Part shown: piece after piece, positions 36,932 to 44,516 of the stretch
Layout of the letters: each line of letters opens with the position of its first letter
Position numbering within the stretch: position 1 is the first letter of the stretch
NCBI RefSeq assembly: GCF_003721565.1
Contig: NZ_RJJE01000001.1
Span: 496,001 to 560,000 of the forward strand
DNA from: Rufibacter immobilis
GTDB taxonomy: Bacteria > Bacteroidota > Bacteroidia > Cytophagales > Hymenobacteraceae
Direction: 5' to 3'
Length of the DNA: 64,000 nt
Position numbers and translations under genes: made by a program
The notes under the pieces: model-generated
Databases searched by the model: none
Told to the model about the DNA's origin: nothing
What the model saw: only the letters and a program-made list of their open reading frames with translations

Positions 36932-37249
36932 CTAAAAAGCGGTTTGCACTATACTTTGCAGAAGCACGCTAATCTAACGAACATCCGTTCTGAATATTTT
37001 ACAAATCCACTACCTCAAAAACGGTTGCGATTAAAAATTCAAGAATTATTTAGGGTTTCTTGTAATATTTTCTAAAATTTAGCAACCAATGCAACAAGTA
37101 GTGAAATTTCACTCTGCTAGCGAAAGTTGTTCCCTCCTTCTTTCCTGGCATTTTTAATTAAGTAAGTTTTCTTCACCTGATAAAAGCCCAGCTATCTTAG
37201 CCGGGCTTTTTCCATTGTAGGCCGCTCTTGAATAAACCCGTTTCTGGCC
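36932..37249. other. Spacer between divergent nuoA and the exported protein gene
   Basis: Part of a 448-nt gene-free spacer (36882-37329). AT-rich; contains one hairpin terminator (37182-37210) and promoters facing outward at both ends. No palindromic repeat here. No operator recognised. Confidence 0.5.
37182..37210. terminator. Hairpin terminator in the nuoA upstream spacer
   Basis: AAAAGCCCAGC and GCCGGGCTTTT surround loop TATCTTA with one mismatch, followed by TTCC. It lies upstream of two divergent genes, so it may end a short unannotated transcript or block read-through. Confidence 0.55.
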
Positions 37250-37257
37250 TACCTTTG
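37228..37257 (+). promoter_or_regulatory. Promoter of the exported protein gene
   Basis: TTG at 37228-37230, 19 nt, then TACCTTTG at 37250-37257. Full match to TTG-N19-TAnnTTTG, with the start codon 72 nt downstream. Confidence 0.7.
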
Positions 37258-37329
37258 CAGCCTCCCGGAACTTACTGGCGCAGTATTTGCATTTGGGAGA
37301 TGATCTAAAATATGTCTTTTACAACCACC

Positions 37330-37881
37330 ATGAACAGAAAATACCTGCTCGCGTTTTTGCTTCCCCTGGCGCTTCTGCTGGCCTTCGCCCCCAAGCTCAA
37401 GAAGGTGACCGTGGCCAAAAACGTGACACTCTCCATTCCGCAGACGTTTGAGGTGATGCCCGATGACGGTATTGCCCGTGAGTACCCGGCGGCCCGCAAG
37501 CCCCTGGGCGTCTTCACCAGCCCAGACGGCAATGTGGACATCAGCGTGAACCAGCGCCCCAGCACGTTCCCCGCCAATGACATCAACGTGCTGCTGCCGT
37601 TCTACAAAGCGTCTATCCAGCGCATGTTCACAGAGGTGCAGTTCCTGCGCGAGGAAAAGCAGACCATCAACGGCCGCGACTTCCTGGTGTATGAGTTTGT
37701 CTCCACCGTGCGCGATGAGCGCCGCACCGGCAACCTGGCACCCGTGCGCAAATACACGCTCATCCAGTACACCTTCCTGAAAGACCAGATGCTCATCTTC
37801 AGCTTCAATGCCCCGGTGCAATTGCAGAAAGAGTGGCAGGAGACGGCCCGCGCCGTAATGGCCACCGCCACCGTGAAATAA
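37330..37881 (+). CDS. Exported protein of unknown function, possibly PsbP/DcrB-like
   Basis: The ATG at 37330 gives 183 residues with a signal sequence or anchor (MNRKYLLAFLLPLALLLAFA); the ATG six codons earlier only lengthens the leader. The mature part (VTVAKNVTLSIPQTFEVMPD, then DISVNQRPSTFPANDINVL and FLVYEFVSTVRD, then a closing helix QLQKEWQETARAVMATATVK) looks like the beta-sheet-plus-C-terminal-helix plan of PsbP/DcrB-like proteins; this is a pattern impression, not a firm assignment. It is 116 nt upstream of tadA and separated from it by a palindrome and a hairpin, so it is probably a unit of its own. Confidence 0.7.
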   Translation: MNRKYLLAFLLPLALLLAFAPKLKKVTVAKNVTLSIPQTFEVMPDDGIAREYPAARKPLGVFTSPDGNVDISVNQRPSTFPANDINVLLPFYKASIQRMFTEVQFLREEKQTINGRDFLVYEFVSTVRDERRTGNLAPVRKYTLIQYTFLKDQMLIFSFNAPVQLQKEWQETARAVMATATVK

Positions 37882-37890
37882 TGGAATCCC

Positions 37891-37926
37891 GTTTAGGGGC
37901 CGTTTTTGGAAAAAGAGCCGCTAAAC
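37891..37926. repeat. 36-nt palindromic repeat after the exported protein gene
   Basis: GTTTAGGGGCCGTTTTTGG on the left and AAAAAGAGCCGCTAAAC on the right. It starts 10 nt after the stop codon. Confidence 0.85.
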
Positions 37927-37946
37927 GCAATTTTGAAACATAGCAG

Positions 37947-37976
37947 AACGGGTGGCAGTAAAAAAAGCCACCCGTT
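37947..37976 (+). terminator. Hairpin upstream of tadA
   Basis: AACGGGTGGC and GCCACCCGTT enclose the A-rich loop AGTAAAAAAA. It could terminate transcription from the left or fold in the tadA leader. Confidence 0.6.
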
Positions 37977-37997
37977 TCCATTTAACCCGTTCTACCC

Positions 37998-38444
37998 GTG
38001 CTCAGCGTACACTCAGACGAACATTTCATGCGCGAGGCTTACAAGCAAGCGCTTTACGCCCTGGAGGAAGGCGAGATTCCCATTGGCGCCGTGGTGGTGT
38101 GCCAGAACAAAATCATCGCCCGCGCCTACAACCAGACCGAGAAGCTGAATGACGTAACGGCGCACGCCGAAATGCTGGCCTTCACCGCCGCCGCCAACCA
38201 CCTGGGCAACAAATACCTGCACGACTGCACCCTGTACGTCACCGTGGAACCCTGCGTCATGTGCGCCGGCGCCAGCTATTGGAGCCAGCTGAAAAGGATT
38301 GTGTACGCCACCAATGACGAGAAACGCGGCTACCGCCGAACGGGCGTGAACCTACTGCACCCCAAGACCGAACTGGTGGCCGGCATCCTGGCCCACGAGT
38401 GCGGACAATTGATGACCGAGTTTTTCAGGGCGAAAAGAATTTAA
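37998..38444 (+). CDS. tadA: tRNA adenosine(34) deaminase
   Basis: Converts A34 to inosine in tRNA-Arg(ACG). 148 residues from a GTG at 37998; an ATG at 38028 (MREAYKQAL) is the shorter alternative, and the conserved region starts right there. The cytidine/deoxycytidylate-deaminase-like zinc site is AHAEMLAF (His ligand and catalytic Glu) and VEPCVMCAGA (two Cys ligands). KRIVYATNDEKRG is the usual post-site segment. Length is typical for TadA. Confidence 0.93.
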   Translation: MLSVHSDEHFMREAYKQALYALEEGEIPIGAVVVCQNKIIARAYNQTEKLNDVTAHAEMLAFTAAANHLGNKYLHDCTLYVTVEPCVMCAGASYWSQLKRIVYATNDEKRGYRRTGVNLLHPKTELVAGILAHECGQLMTEFFRAKRI

Positions 38445-38447
38445 TCT

Positions 38448-38455
38448 TAACTTTG
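38448..38455 (+). promoter_or_regulatory. -7 element of the superoxide dismutase gene
   Basis: TAACTTTG matches TAnnTTTG, 65 nt before the sod ATG. There is no good TTG at 19 nt; a T-run lies slightly further upstream. The segment is directly after the tadA stop. Confidence 0.5.
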
Positions 38456-38520
38456 GCGCGTTCCCTCTAGTATATCTGTAGGAACACCAATTGTATCATT
38501 CACCATAACCACATAAAACT

Positions 38521-39132
38521 ATGGCATTTGAACTTCCGCAACTTCCGTATGCGTACGATGCGCTAGAGCCGCACATTGACCGCCAGACTATGGAGATCCA
38601 CCATACCAAGCACCACCAGGCGTACCTCACCAACCTGAACAACGCCATTGCCGGCACTGAGAAGGAAGGCCAGTCTATTGAGGAAATCCTGCGTGACGCG
38701 GCCAAGACCCCGGCCATCAGAAACAACGGCGGCGGGTACTACAACCACAACCTGTTCTGGACCATCCTGAGCCCCAACGGCGGCGGTAACCCAACCGGCC
38801 CGGTGGCAGAGGCCATTGACAAGGCGTTCGGTTCTTATGAGGCGTTCAAAGAGGAGTTCGCGAAGGCAGCTACCACCCGCTTCGGGTCTGGCTGGGCCTG
38901 GCTGTGCGCCGTAGAAGGCGGAGCCGTACAAATCTGCTCTACCCAAAACCAAGACAACCCTTTAATGGAAGGCGTTGACACTTGCGGCGGCGTTCCAATC
39001 CTGGGCCTTGACGTGTGGGAGCACGCCTACTACCTCAAATACCAGAACCGCAGACCAGAGTACATCTCTGCGTTCTTCAACGTGATCAACTGGGATGAAG
39101 TGAACCGCCGCTTCGCGGAAGCCAACGGCTAA
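38521..39132 (+). CDS. sod: Superoxide dismutase (Fe/Mn family)
   Basis: Dismutes superoxide to oxygen and hydrogen peroxide in the cytoplasm. 203 residues without signal peptide. Metal ligands are His27 ([12 protein letters not shown]), the histidine of YYNHNLFW, and Asp and His in [24 protein letters not shown] is the usual core strand. The segment [11 protein letters not shown] has Tyr where Mn enzymes usually carry His (GGGHxNH), so metal preference (Fe, Mn or both) cannot be decided by eye. Monocistronic with its own -7 box and terminator. Confidence 0.95.
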   Translation: MAFELPQLPYAYDALEPHIDRQTMEIHHTKHHQAYLTNLNNAIAGTEKEGQSIEEILRDAAKTPAIRNNGGGYYNHNLFWTILSPNGGGNPTGPVAEAIDKAFGSYEAFKEEFAKAATTRFGSGWAWLCAVEGGAVQICSTQNQDNPLMEGVDTCGGVPILGLDVWEHAYYLKYQNRRPEYISAFFNVINWDEVNRRFAEANG

Positions 39133-39155
39133 TCCGTCCAATTCTCAAATCTGCC

Positions 39156-39192
39156 AAAAGGGTCTTGCTTTAACAGGTAAGGCCCTTTTTTT
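39156..39192 (+). terminator. Hairpin terminator after sod
   Basis: AAAAGGGTCTT and AAGGCCCTTTT (one G-U pair) with a following run of seven Ts. Confidence 0.75.
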
Positions 39193-39211
39193 GTGCCCGC
39201 ACGGCAATGGC

Positions 39212-39247
39212 GTTTAAGGGCTCTTTTTCTGAAAATAGCCCCTAAAC
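39212..39247. repeat. 36-nt palindromic repeat between convergent sod and the Fur-family gene
   Basis: GTTTAAGGGCTCTTTTTCTG on the left and AAAATAGCCCCTAAAC on the right; GGC/GCC pair outside (39209-39250). Confidence 0.85.
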
Positions 39248-39252
39248 GCCGC

Positions 39253-39630
39253 TTACGCGTTACATCCTGCGCAGTACCCAGACACCCAGCAATTGACCTG
39301 CGCCACCTGGTAGCCATTGGGCAATGAGAGGCTCACCTGCTCCGGCAAACATTCTACCCGCTGGCAGCCCAGGCACCGGAAGTGGAAATGGTCATGGGTA
39401 TGGTGGTGGTGCTCACAGGTCCGGCACAGCGCAAAATAGAACTTGCCCTCATCAGAGACAATGCGGTGCGCCATACCGTCTTCGCAGAAGCGGTTCAGGA
39501 CCCGGTAAATGGTCACCCGGTCTACTTCGCCTTTCAGTTTCTGCTCTATCTGGTCCTGGCTCAGCGCCGAGTTGGTGGCGTTCAACATAGCCAGTATGGC
39601 TTGCTGGGAAGGTGTGTTTCGTCTTTTCAT
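39253..39630 (-). CDS. Fur-family metalloregulator, Zur-like
   Basis: 125 residues from the ATG at 39628-39630; an upstream in-frame extension would run through the adjoining regulatory palindrome and a divergent gene. The winged-helix domain (1-75) contains QAILAMLNATNSALSQDQIEQ and DRVTIYRVLNRFCEDG, the Fur DNA-recognition helix. The metal part is rich in ligands: CEHHHHTHDHFHFRCLGCQRV and a second CxxC in SGYCAGC. Two CxxC pairs for structural zinc and the His-rich stretch fit Zur or a Fur/PerR relative. The protein lacks the N-terminal helix of longer Fur proteins. It is divergent from the flavoprotein reductase, and the palindrome between them is a likely binding site. Confidence 0.88.
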   Translation of the reverse strand: MKRRNTPSQQAILAMLNATNSALSQDQIEQKLKGEVDRVTIYRVLNRFCEDGMAHRIVSDEGKFYFALCRTCEHHHHTHDHFHFRCLGCQRVECLPEQVSLSLPNGYQVAQVNCWVSGYCAGCNA

Positions 39631-39639
39631 GGCACTTAA

Positions 39640-39654
39640 TGCAACATTGTTGCA
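39640..39654. promoter_or_regulatory. Likely Fur/Zur-family operator: perfect 7-1-7 palindrome
   Basis: TGCAACATTGTTGCA is a perfect 7-1-7 inverted repeat, the spacing typical of Fur-family sites. It begins 9 nt before the repressor ATG (minus strand) and its last bases overlap the TTG box of the divergent reductase promoter. Binding would block that promoter and lie in the repressor leader, giving autoregulation. Confidence 0.65.
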
Positions 39655-39679
39655 ATAACAGAAATTTCCGCTACATTTG
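39650..39679 (+). promoter_or_regulatory. Promoter of the flavoprotein reductase gene
   Basis: TTG at 39650-39652, 19 nt, then TACATTTG at 39672-39679. It is a full match to the TTG-N19-TAnnTTTG pattern, with the ATG 50 nt downstream. Its upstream box is inside the palindrome at 39640-39654. Confidence 0.75.
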
Positions 39680-39729
39680 CCAGCAGCCAGGCACAAAAAA
39701 GTCTGGCTGATGATAAAAGAAACACTACC

Positions 39730-40638
39730 ATGCAAGAGAGAACCACATTTGACGTGATCATCATTGGCGGAAGCTACGCCGGGCTTTCGGCGGCCATGTG
39801 CCTGGGCAGGGCTTTGCGCCAGGTACTTGTCTTGGATATGGGGCAACCGTGCAACCGCCAGACCCCGCACTCGCATAACTTCCTCACCCAGGACGGGGAA
39901 ACTCCGGCCGCCATTGCCCAGAAAGCCAGGGCACAAGTCCAAGCTTACTCTAACGTCTCGTTCCGGAACGATGCCGCGCTTCAGGTAACCGGACAGAACC
40001 GTGATTTCACGGTCACCACCGCCTCCGGCAGTATTCTGAAAGCCAGCAAGCTGATTTTCGCCACCGGTATCCGGGACCTCATGCCTCCCATCAAAGGCTT
40101 CTCTGAGTGCTGGGGTATTTCTGTGCTGCATTGCCCGTACTGCCACGGCTATGAGGTAAGCGGTAAGGAATTTGGGATTCTGGCCAACGGCGAAATGGCC
40201 TTTGAACTGGTGAAGCTGCTGCAAAACTGGTCCAAGAAACTCACGCTGCTCACCAAAGGCCCGCACACCCTCACCCCGGAACAGGAACGGCAATTACAGC
40301 ACTACCAGGTGGCAGTAGAGGAAAAAGAAGTGGCGGAATTCGTCCATGACCAAGGCCAACTGCAGCAGGTCACGTTCCAGGACGGCTCTACCCGCAAATT
40401 GACCACAGTATTTGCGCGGCTCCCCTTTGAGCAGCATTGCCCTCTCCCGCAAGCATTGGGCTGCGCCTTAGCCGCAAGCGGACATTTGCAGGTAGATGCT
40501 TTCCAGCGAACCACCGTGCCGGGCATATACGCCGCCGGCGATGCCATTTCAAAGTTAAGAGGGGTTTCAGCGGCCGTGGCCCAGGGCACCGCTGCGGGCG
40601 CTTTCGTGAACAAAGACCTCATTGACGAACGTTTTTAG
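39730..40638 (+). CDS. NAD(P)/FAD-dependent oxidoreductase, thioredoxin-reductase-like
   Basis: 302 residues. FAD-binding DVIIIGGSYAGLSAAMCLG (residues 8-26), a central NAD(P)-binding part, and the closing IYAAGDAISKLRGVSAAVAQG that binds the flavin ribityl. A CxxC pair (Cys135, Cys138) lies in LHCPYCHGYEVSG, the position of the redox disulfide of thioredoxin reductase, but the NADPH motif (normally GxGxxA) is poor: GILANGEMAFEL. This places it in the group of uncharacterised TrxR-like proteins often linked to stress or metal genes. It is divergent from the Fur/Zur-like repressor and its promoter overlaps the palindromic operator. The stop codon TAG lies inside a palindromic repeat, so the last residues (DERF) are encoded by the repeat arm. 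Confidence 0.88.
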   Translation: MQERTTFDVIIIGGSYAGLSAAMCLGRALRQVLVLDMGQPCNRQTPHSHNFLTQDGETPAAIAQKARAQVQAYSNVSFRNDAALQVTGQNRDFTVTTASGSILKASKLIFATGIRDLMPPIKGFSECWGISVLHCPYCHGYEVSGKEFGILANGEMAFELVKLLQNWSKKLTLLTKGPHTLTPEQERQLQHYQVAVEEKEVAEFVHDQGQLQQVTFQDGSTRKLTTVFARLPFEQHCPLPQALGCALAASGHLQVDAFQRTTVPGIYAAGDAISKLRGVSAAVAQGTAAGAFVNKDLIDERF

Positions 40639-40666
40639 CCTGATTTCAGAAAAAGAGCCGCTAAAC
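40631..40666. repeat. 36-nt palindromic repeat overlapping the reductase stop codon
   Basis: GTTTTTAGCCTGATTTCAG on the left and AAAAAGAGCCGCTAAAC on the right. The first eight bases supply the last codons and the TAG stop (40636-40638) of the reductase gene. Confidence 0.8.
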
Positions 40667-40760
40667 GCAAAACGTCCTAACAAAAGGGTAGCCTTACCAG
40701 TAGTTTATCTGTTTTACCGGATAAAATTGTAATATAGAGCCTATACTCTAAAAGGCTGCC

Positions 40761-43205
40761 ATGGAGGTATTTCTGCTTTTGCTGCTGGTGTTTTTGGTAC
40801 TATGGTTCGGGAACCGGCTTTCTGCTGCTGAAAAGGCGCACCGCCAAGAGCTACAAGGGGTACGGGAAGAACTGGCCCGGCTGCGGGAACAGATGTCCCG
40901 TCCATCGGCTGGCCCACCCCAGGACGCGGGAGCCATGGCCTCGCGGGTGAATACCGCTCCTGCTATTTCGGTGCACACACCAGCCCCTCCCCGGGAAGCA
41001 GCACCTGCGCCAGTGGCACCCACGCCCGCTCCCGTTCTGCCGCCCAGAGAGCGTCCTGCCCCCGTGCCCATTCCTGAACCTGTACCGCAGGCGGCTTTTA
41101 CTTCTGCGCCAGCGCCACCTGTTCCTCCGGTAGTTGAACGCGCCAACCCTACCTCTTTCCTCAGGAAACTGGACTGGGAAAAATTCATTGGGGAGAACCT
41201 TATCAACAAGCTTGGGATTGCCATTCTGGTGCTGGGCATTGGGTTCTTCGTGAAATACGCCATTGACCAGGACTGGATCAATGAGGTGGGGCGTGTGGCC
41301 ATTGGCTTGCTGGCCGGTGGAGCCTTGTTAGGGGTGGCGCATCGGCTCCGCCGTGAGTACAAGGCCTTCAGCTCGGTATTGGTTGGCGGCGGCATGGCGG
41401 TGCTGTATTTCACCATCGCCATTGCGTTCCATGAATACCAGATTTTTAGTCAGACGGTGGCTTTTCTCCTCATGGTAGCCATCACGGGTTTCACTATTTT
41501 CCTGTCCATTGCCTATGACCGCATGGAGTTGGCGGTACTGGCCCTTATTGGCGGTTTCGGGAGCCCGTTCATGGTGAGCACGGGCGAAGGCAATTACGTG
41601 GTGCTGTTTGTGTTTATTCTGCTGCTGAACGTGGGCATTCTGGTGCTGGCGTACTTTAAGAAGTGGAACCTACTCAACCTTATTGCCTACGTCTTCACCA
41701 TTATCTTGTACAGCGGTTGGTTTGGCACTAGGGTAGTAGACGTGCCCAACGCCCCGCACGTGGGAGCGCTGGTTTTTGCTACTTTGTTTTACCTGGTGTT
41801 CTTCCTGCTCAACATTCTTTACAACGTGAAGGAGCGCCAGCGTTTCAGCGGGTGGGAGATCATGATGCTCATGAGCAACACCTTTCTGTACTACGGCGTG
41901 GGCATGTACGTGATGACACAACTGGCCGGGGGAAGCTACCGCGGCTTGTTCACCATTCTGCTGGGCGTTTTCAACTTCGCTTTTGCGTACGCCTTGTACC
42001 GCAGCCAGCGCGTAGACCGCAATTTGGTGTACCTGCTCATTGGGCTGGTGCTCACGTTCCTCAGTTTATCGGCGCCTATTCAGCTGGAGGGGAATTACAT
42101 TACCTTGTTCTGGGCCTTGGAAGGTGTGCTGTTGCTGTGGCTTTCTCAGCGGTCCGGTATTCAGCTGATCCGGTACGCCTCGGTGTTAGTGCTCCTCCTG
42201 ATGCTGGGCAATTTACTCATAGACTGGATGGACTACGCCATCTCCCGCGAGGGGCTTCCGCTGCTCCTGAACAAACTGTTTGTGACGGGGCTGGTGGCGG
42301 TGGCGGCGCTGGGCGGCACCTGGTACCTGTTGGGCAAGGAACAGCCGGAACCAACTATGTTGAACCGCTTCTTTAGGATGTATAGAACCTTGGTAGGCAT
42401 TGCCCTAGGGCTCATTTTGTATCTGGTATTGCTGCTGGAACTGCAACACCAACTGGAACATACCACCTTGAGCGTGGAGGTGCAAATTCTGGCGGTAGGC
42501 TTCTACCATTACCTGTATCTGCTGGGGCTACTGTGGTGGAGCAACAAACTGGCTGCCCCAATGTACCGCCATGTGGCCATGGCGCTGGCGGTAGTGGCTC
42601 TATTCGCCTACCTGACTAACCTCCAACCGGCCACCGCCTACATCCGGAACGGGTATCTGTTCCAACGCACCCACACGCTGGGCGCCTTCCTTTTCCACTA
42701 CCTGCCCTTAGGAAGCTTGTTTGCGCTGGTGGCGGTAGTGGTGAACGGCATCCGGAAGGAGTTTGGGGTTAGGAGTCGGTTAGGGAAAATCAGTTTGTGG
42801 GTTGCCAGCGTTGCGGGGGTATTCCTGTTCAGCTTTGAACTGGAACATCTGTGGCTGCTTACCTCCCACCCTAGAGCAGAGGAACTCTACGGCACGGTGC
42901 GCCATATCCGGAAAATAGGGTATCCCATTCTCTGGGGGGTGACTTCCTTTGGGCTGATGCTGCTAGGCATGTCCCACAAACTTAAAACCCTCCGGATTAT
43001 CTCGCTCAGCCTGTTCTTCCTTACATTGCTCAAGCTCTTCCTCTTTGATGTGTGGGATATGTCTGAAGGCGGTAAAATTGCAGCCTTCATCTTCCTGGGC
43101 GTGCTGCTGCTGGTGATTTCGTTTATGTACCAAAAGCTCAAAAACCTGATTCTGGAGGGAGACGTTCCCCCTCCGCCCCAAACGCCGCTGCCCCATGAAG
43201 ATTAA
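40761..43205 (+). CDS. DUF2339-family polytopic membrane protein
   Basis: 814 residues. Residues 1-20 form a membrane anchor, followed by a coiled coil (RQELQGVREELARLREQMSR) and a proline/alanine-rich linker (about 55-125). After FLRKLDWEKFIGENLINKLGIAILVLGIGFFVKYAID the protein contains some 20 or more hydrophobic helices to the C-terminus. GxxAxLYFxxxxAFxxY-like GGMAVLYFTIAIAFHEYQIF is typical of DUF2339. The molecular role of the family is not established. The 3' end overlaps the next gene by 11 nt; DUF2339 and DUF3999 proteins are known as neighbours in other bacteria, so the pair probably acts together in the envelope. Confidence 0.88.
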   Translation: MEVFLLLLLVFLVLWFGNRLSAAEKAHRQELQGVREELARLREQMSRPSAGPPQDAGAMASRVNTAPAISVHTPAPPREAAPAPVAPTPAPVLPPRERPAPVPIPEPVPQAAFTSAPAPPVPPVVERANPTSFLRKLDWEKFIGENLINKLGIAILVLGIGFFVKYAIDQDWINEVGRVAIGLLAGGALLGVAHRLRREYKAFSSVLVGGGMAVLYFTIAIAFHEYQIFSQTVAFLLMVAITGFTIFLSIAYDRMELAVLALIGGFGSPFMVSTGEGNYVVLFVFILLLNVGILVLAYFKKWNLLNLIAYVFTIILYSGWFGTRVVDVPNAPHVGALVFATLFYLVFFLLNILYNVKERQRFSGWEIMMLMSNTFLYYGVGMYVMTQLAGGSYRGLFTILLGVFNFAFAYALYRSQRVDRNLVYLLIGLVLTFLSLSAPIQLEGNYITLFWALEGVLLLWLSQRSGIQLIRYASVLVLLLMLGNLLIDWMDYAISREGLPLLLNKLFVTGLVAVAALGGTWYLLGKEQPEPTMLNRFFRMYRTLVGIALGLILYLVLLLELQHQLEHTTLSVEVQILAVGFYHYLYLLGLLWWSNKLAAPMYRHVAMALAVVALFAYLTNLQPATAYIRNGYLFQRTHTLGAFLFHYLPLGSLFALVAVVVNGIRKEFGVRSRLGKISLWVASVAGVFLFSFELEHLWLLTSHPRAEELYGTVRHIRKIGYPILWGVTSFGLMLLGMSHKLKTLRIISLSLFFLTLLKLFLFDVWDMSEGGKIAAFIFLGVLLLVISFMYQKLKNLILEGDVPPPPQTPLPHED

Positions 43206-44427
43206 GTTACTGTTCCTTCTTACAGGATTTCTTTTCTACTGCCTTTCTGTTACAGCGCAGGACTTTGCGTGGCAGGCTCCATTGGCCCCGGTGACGCAGG
43301 AAGGGTATTACCAGGTGCTGCTTCCACCGCAGGTGGTGGGCCGGGCGCAACCGCACCAGGAAGATCTCCGGCTCATAAACCAGAAAGGACAGCCGGTTCC
43401 CTACCTGTTGCGCTCAGAGGCACCCGTGCAGTACCGCACCCTGTTCAAGCCGTACCAGATTCTGCGCTATACCCGTACTCCCGGTGGCCTCTCTGAACTA
43501 CTGGTGCACAACCCTCAGAAGCGCACCATGAACAACATCAGCCTGCTCATTGGCAATGCCGAGGTGCGCAAACAAGTTTCCCTGAGCGGCAGCGATGACC
43601 AGCAGAATTGGTACGCTCTCAAGGAACAAGATTTGCTCTACGCTATCCGGAATACCCAGAAAACCGCCGAGGTGAAACTGCTGGACTTCCCGCTAAGCAA
43701 CTACCGGTACCTCCGTCTGCAGCTCAATGATTCTTCCAGCGCGCCTCTCAACATTTTGCAGGCCGGTTATTATGACACGTACTCCCAAGCCGGCAAATAC
43801 ACCCGCATCCCGGTGCAAGCCTTCTCCAGAACAGACAGTGCTAAGACCACATTCCTGCGCCTTCGGTTTGGGCAGCCGGTGTACCCTGAGCAACTGGTCT
43901 TTTTTATCTCGGCTCCGCAACTGTACCACCGGCCGGGCAAAGTGGTATTGGGCAAGCGGAAAGTCTACGAGCGCCGAAGAAGGAAACGCCGGGCGCATTT
44001 AGAGGAAATCTCCGTGCCGCTGCTGCTTCACTCCAACGCTCCGGCCGTGCTGGACCTGCCCCGTTACCAAGTAGAAGAACTGGAAGTGCAGATAGAGAAC
44101 CGTGACAATCAACCTTTAACCATTGATTCTGTGCGGGTGCTGCAACTCAACCGGTACTTAATAGCGGCGCTGGAGCCCAACCAGACCTACACCCTGCGCT
44201 TCGGCGATGAGAAATTGGCCGCTCCGGAGTATGACCTGCAATTCTTCCAGGACAGCATTCCGCAGCATCTCCCGCTGGTGCAGGTAAAAGTCCTGCAAGC
44301 CCTTAAAACTGAGAAGAAACCCCAAAGGCGCAGCTCCACCCTCCTTATTTGGGCCGCCATTGCGGCACTGGCTCTAGGGTTGGGCTACATGACCTTACGG
44401 CTGCTACGGGATATGGAGAAAAAGTAA
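43195..44427 (+). CDS. DUF3999-like exported, membrane-anchored protein
   Basis: 410 residues: signal peptide (MKIKLLFLLTGFLFYCLSVTAQ), a large predicted beta-rich periplasmic part and a C-terminal membrane helix (LLIWAAIAALALGLGYMTLRLL) with basic tail. The sequence YRYLRLQLNDSSSAPLNI and the opening FAWQAPLAPVTQEGYYQVLLPPQV fit DUF3999, whose members adjoin DUF2339 genes. An arginine-rich run (RRRRKRR, about residue 257-265) interrupts the domain and is unusual. The stop codon lies in a long perfect hairpin (44425-44474). Confidence 0.75.
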   Translation: MKIKLLFLLTGFLFYCLSVTAQDFAWQAPLAPVTQEGYYQVLLPPQVVGRAQPHQEDLRLINQKGQPVPYLLRSEAPVQYRTLFKPYQILRYTRTPGGLSELLVHNPQKRTMNNISLLIGNAEVRKQVSLSGSDDQQNWYALKEQDLLYAIRNTQKTAEVKLLDFPLSNYRYLRLQLNDSSSAPLNILQAGYYDTYSQAGKYTRIPVQAFSRTDSAKTTFLRLRFGQPVYPEQLVFFISAPQLYHRPGKVVLGKRKVYERRRRKRRAHLEEISVPLLLHSNAPAVLDLPRYQVEELEVQIENRDNQPLTIDSVRVLQLNRYLIAALEPNQTYTLRFGDEKLAAPEYDLQFFQDSIPQHLPLVQVKVLQALKTEKKPQRRSSTLLIWAAIAALALGLGYMTLRLLRDMEKK

Positions 44428-44474
44428 GTGCGTTTAGGGGCTCTTTTTGGAAAAAGAGCCCCTAAACGCACTTA
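44425..44474. repeat. Perfect 50-nt extended palindromic repeat overlapping the DUF3999 stop codon
   Basis: Core GTTTAGGGGCTCTTTTTGG and its complement (44432-44467) extended outward by TAAGTGC and its complement GCACTTA, giving a 24-bp perfect stem with a GG centre. The leading TAA is the stop codon of the DUF3999 gene. GGGGCTC/GAGCCCC replaces GGGGCTG/CAGCCCC of the reference with both arms changed. It also lies 43 nt from the convergent M48 gene end, so it can serve as terminator for both. Confidence 0.93.
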
Positions 44475-44516
44475 GATATTGACAGAACTGCCCGCAGCTG
44501 TTTGGCAAATTTCTTC

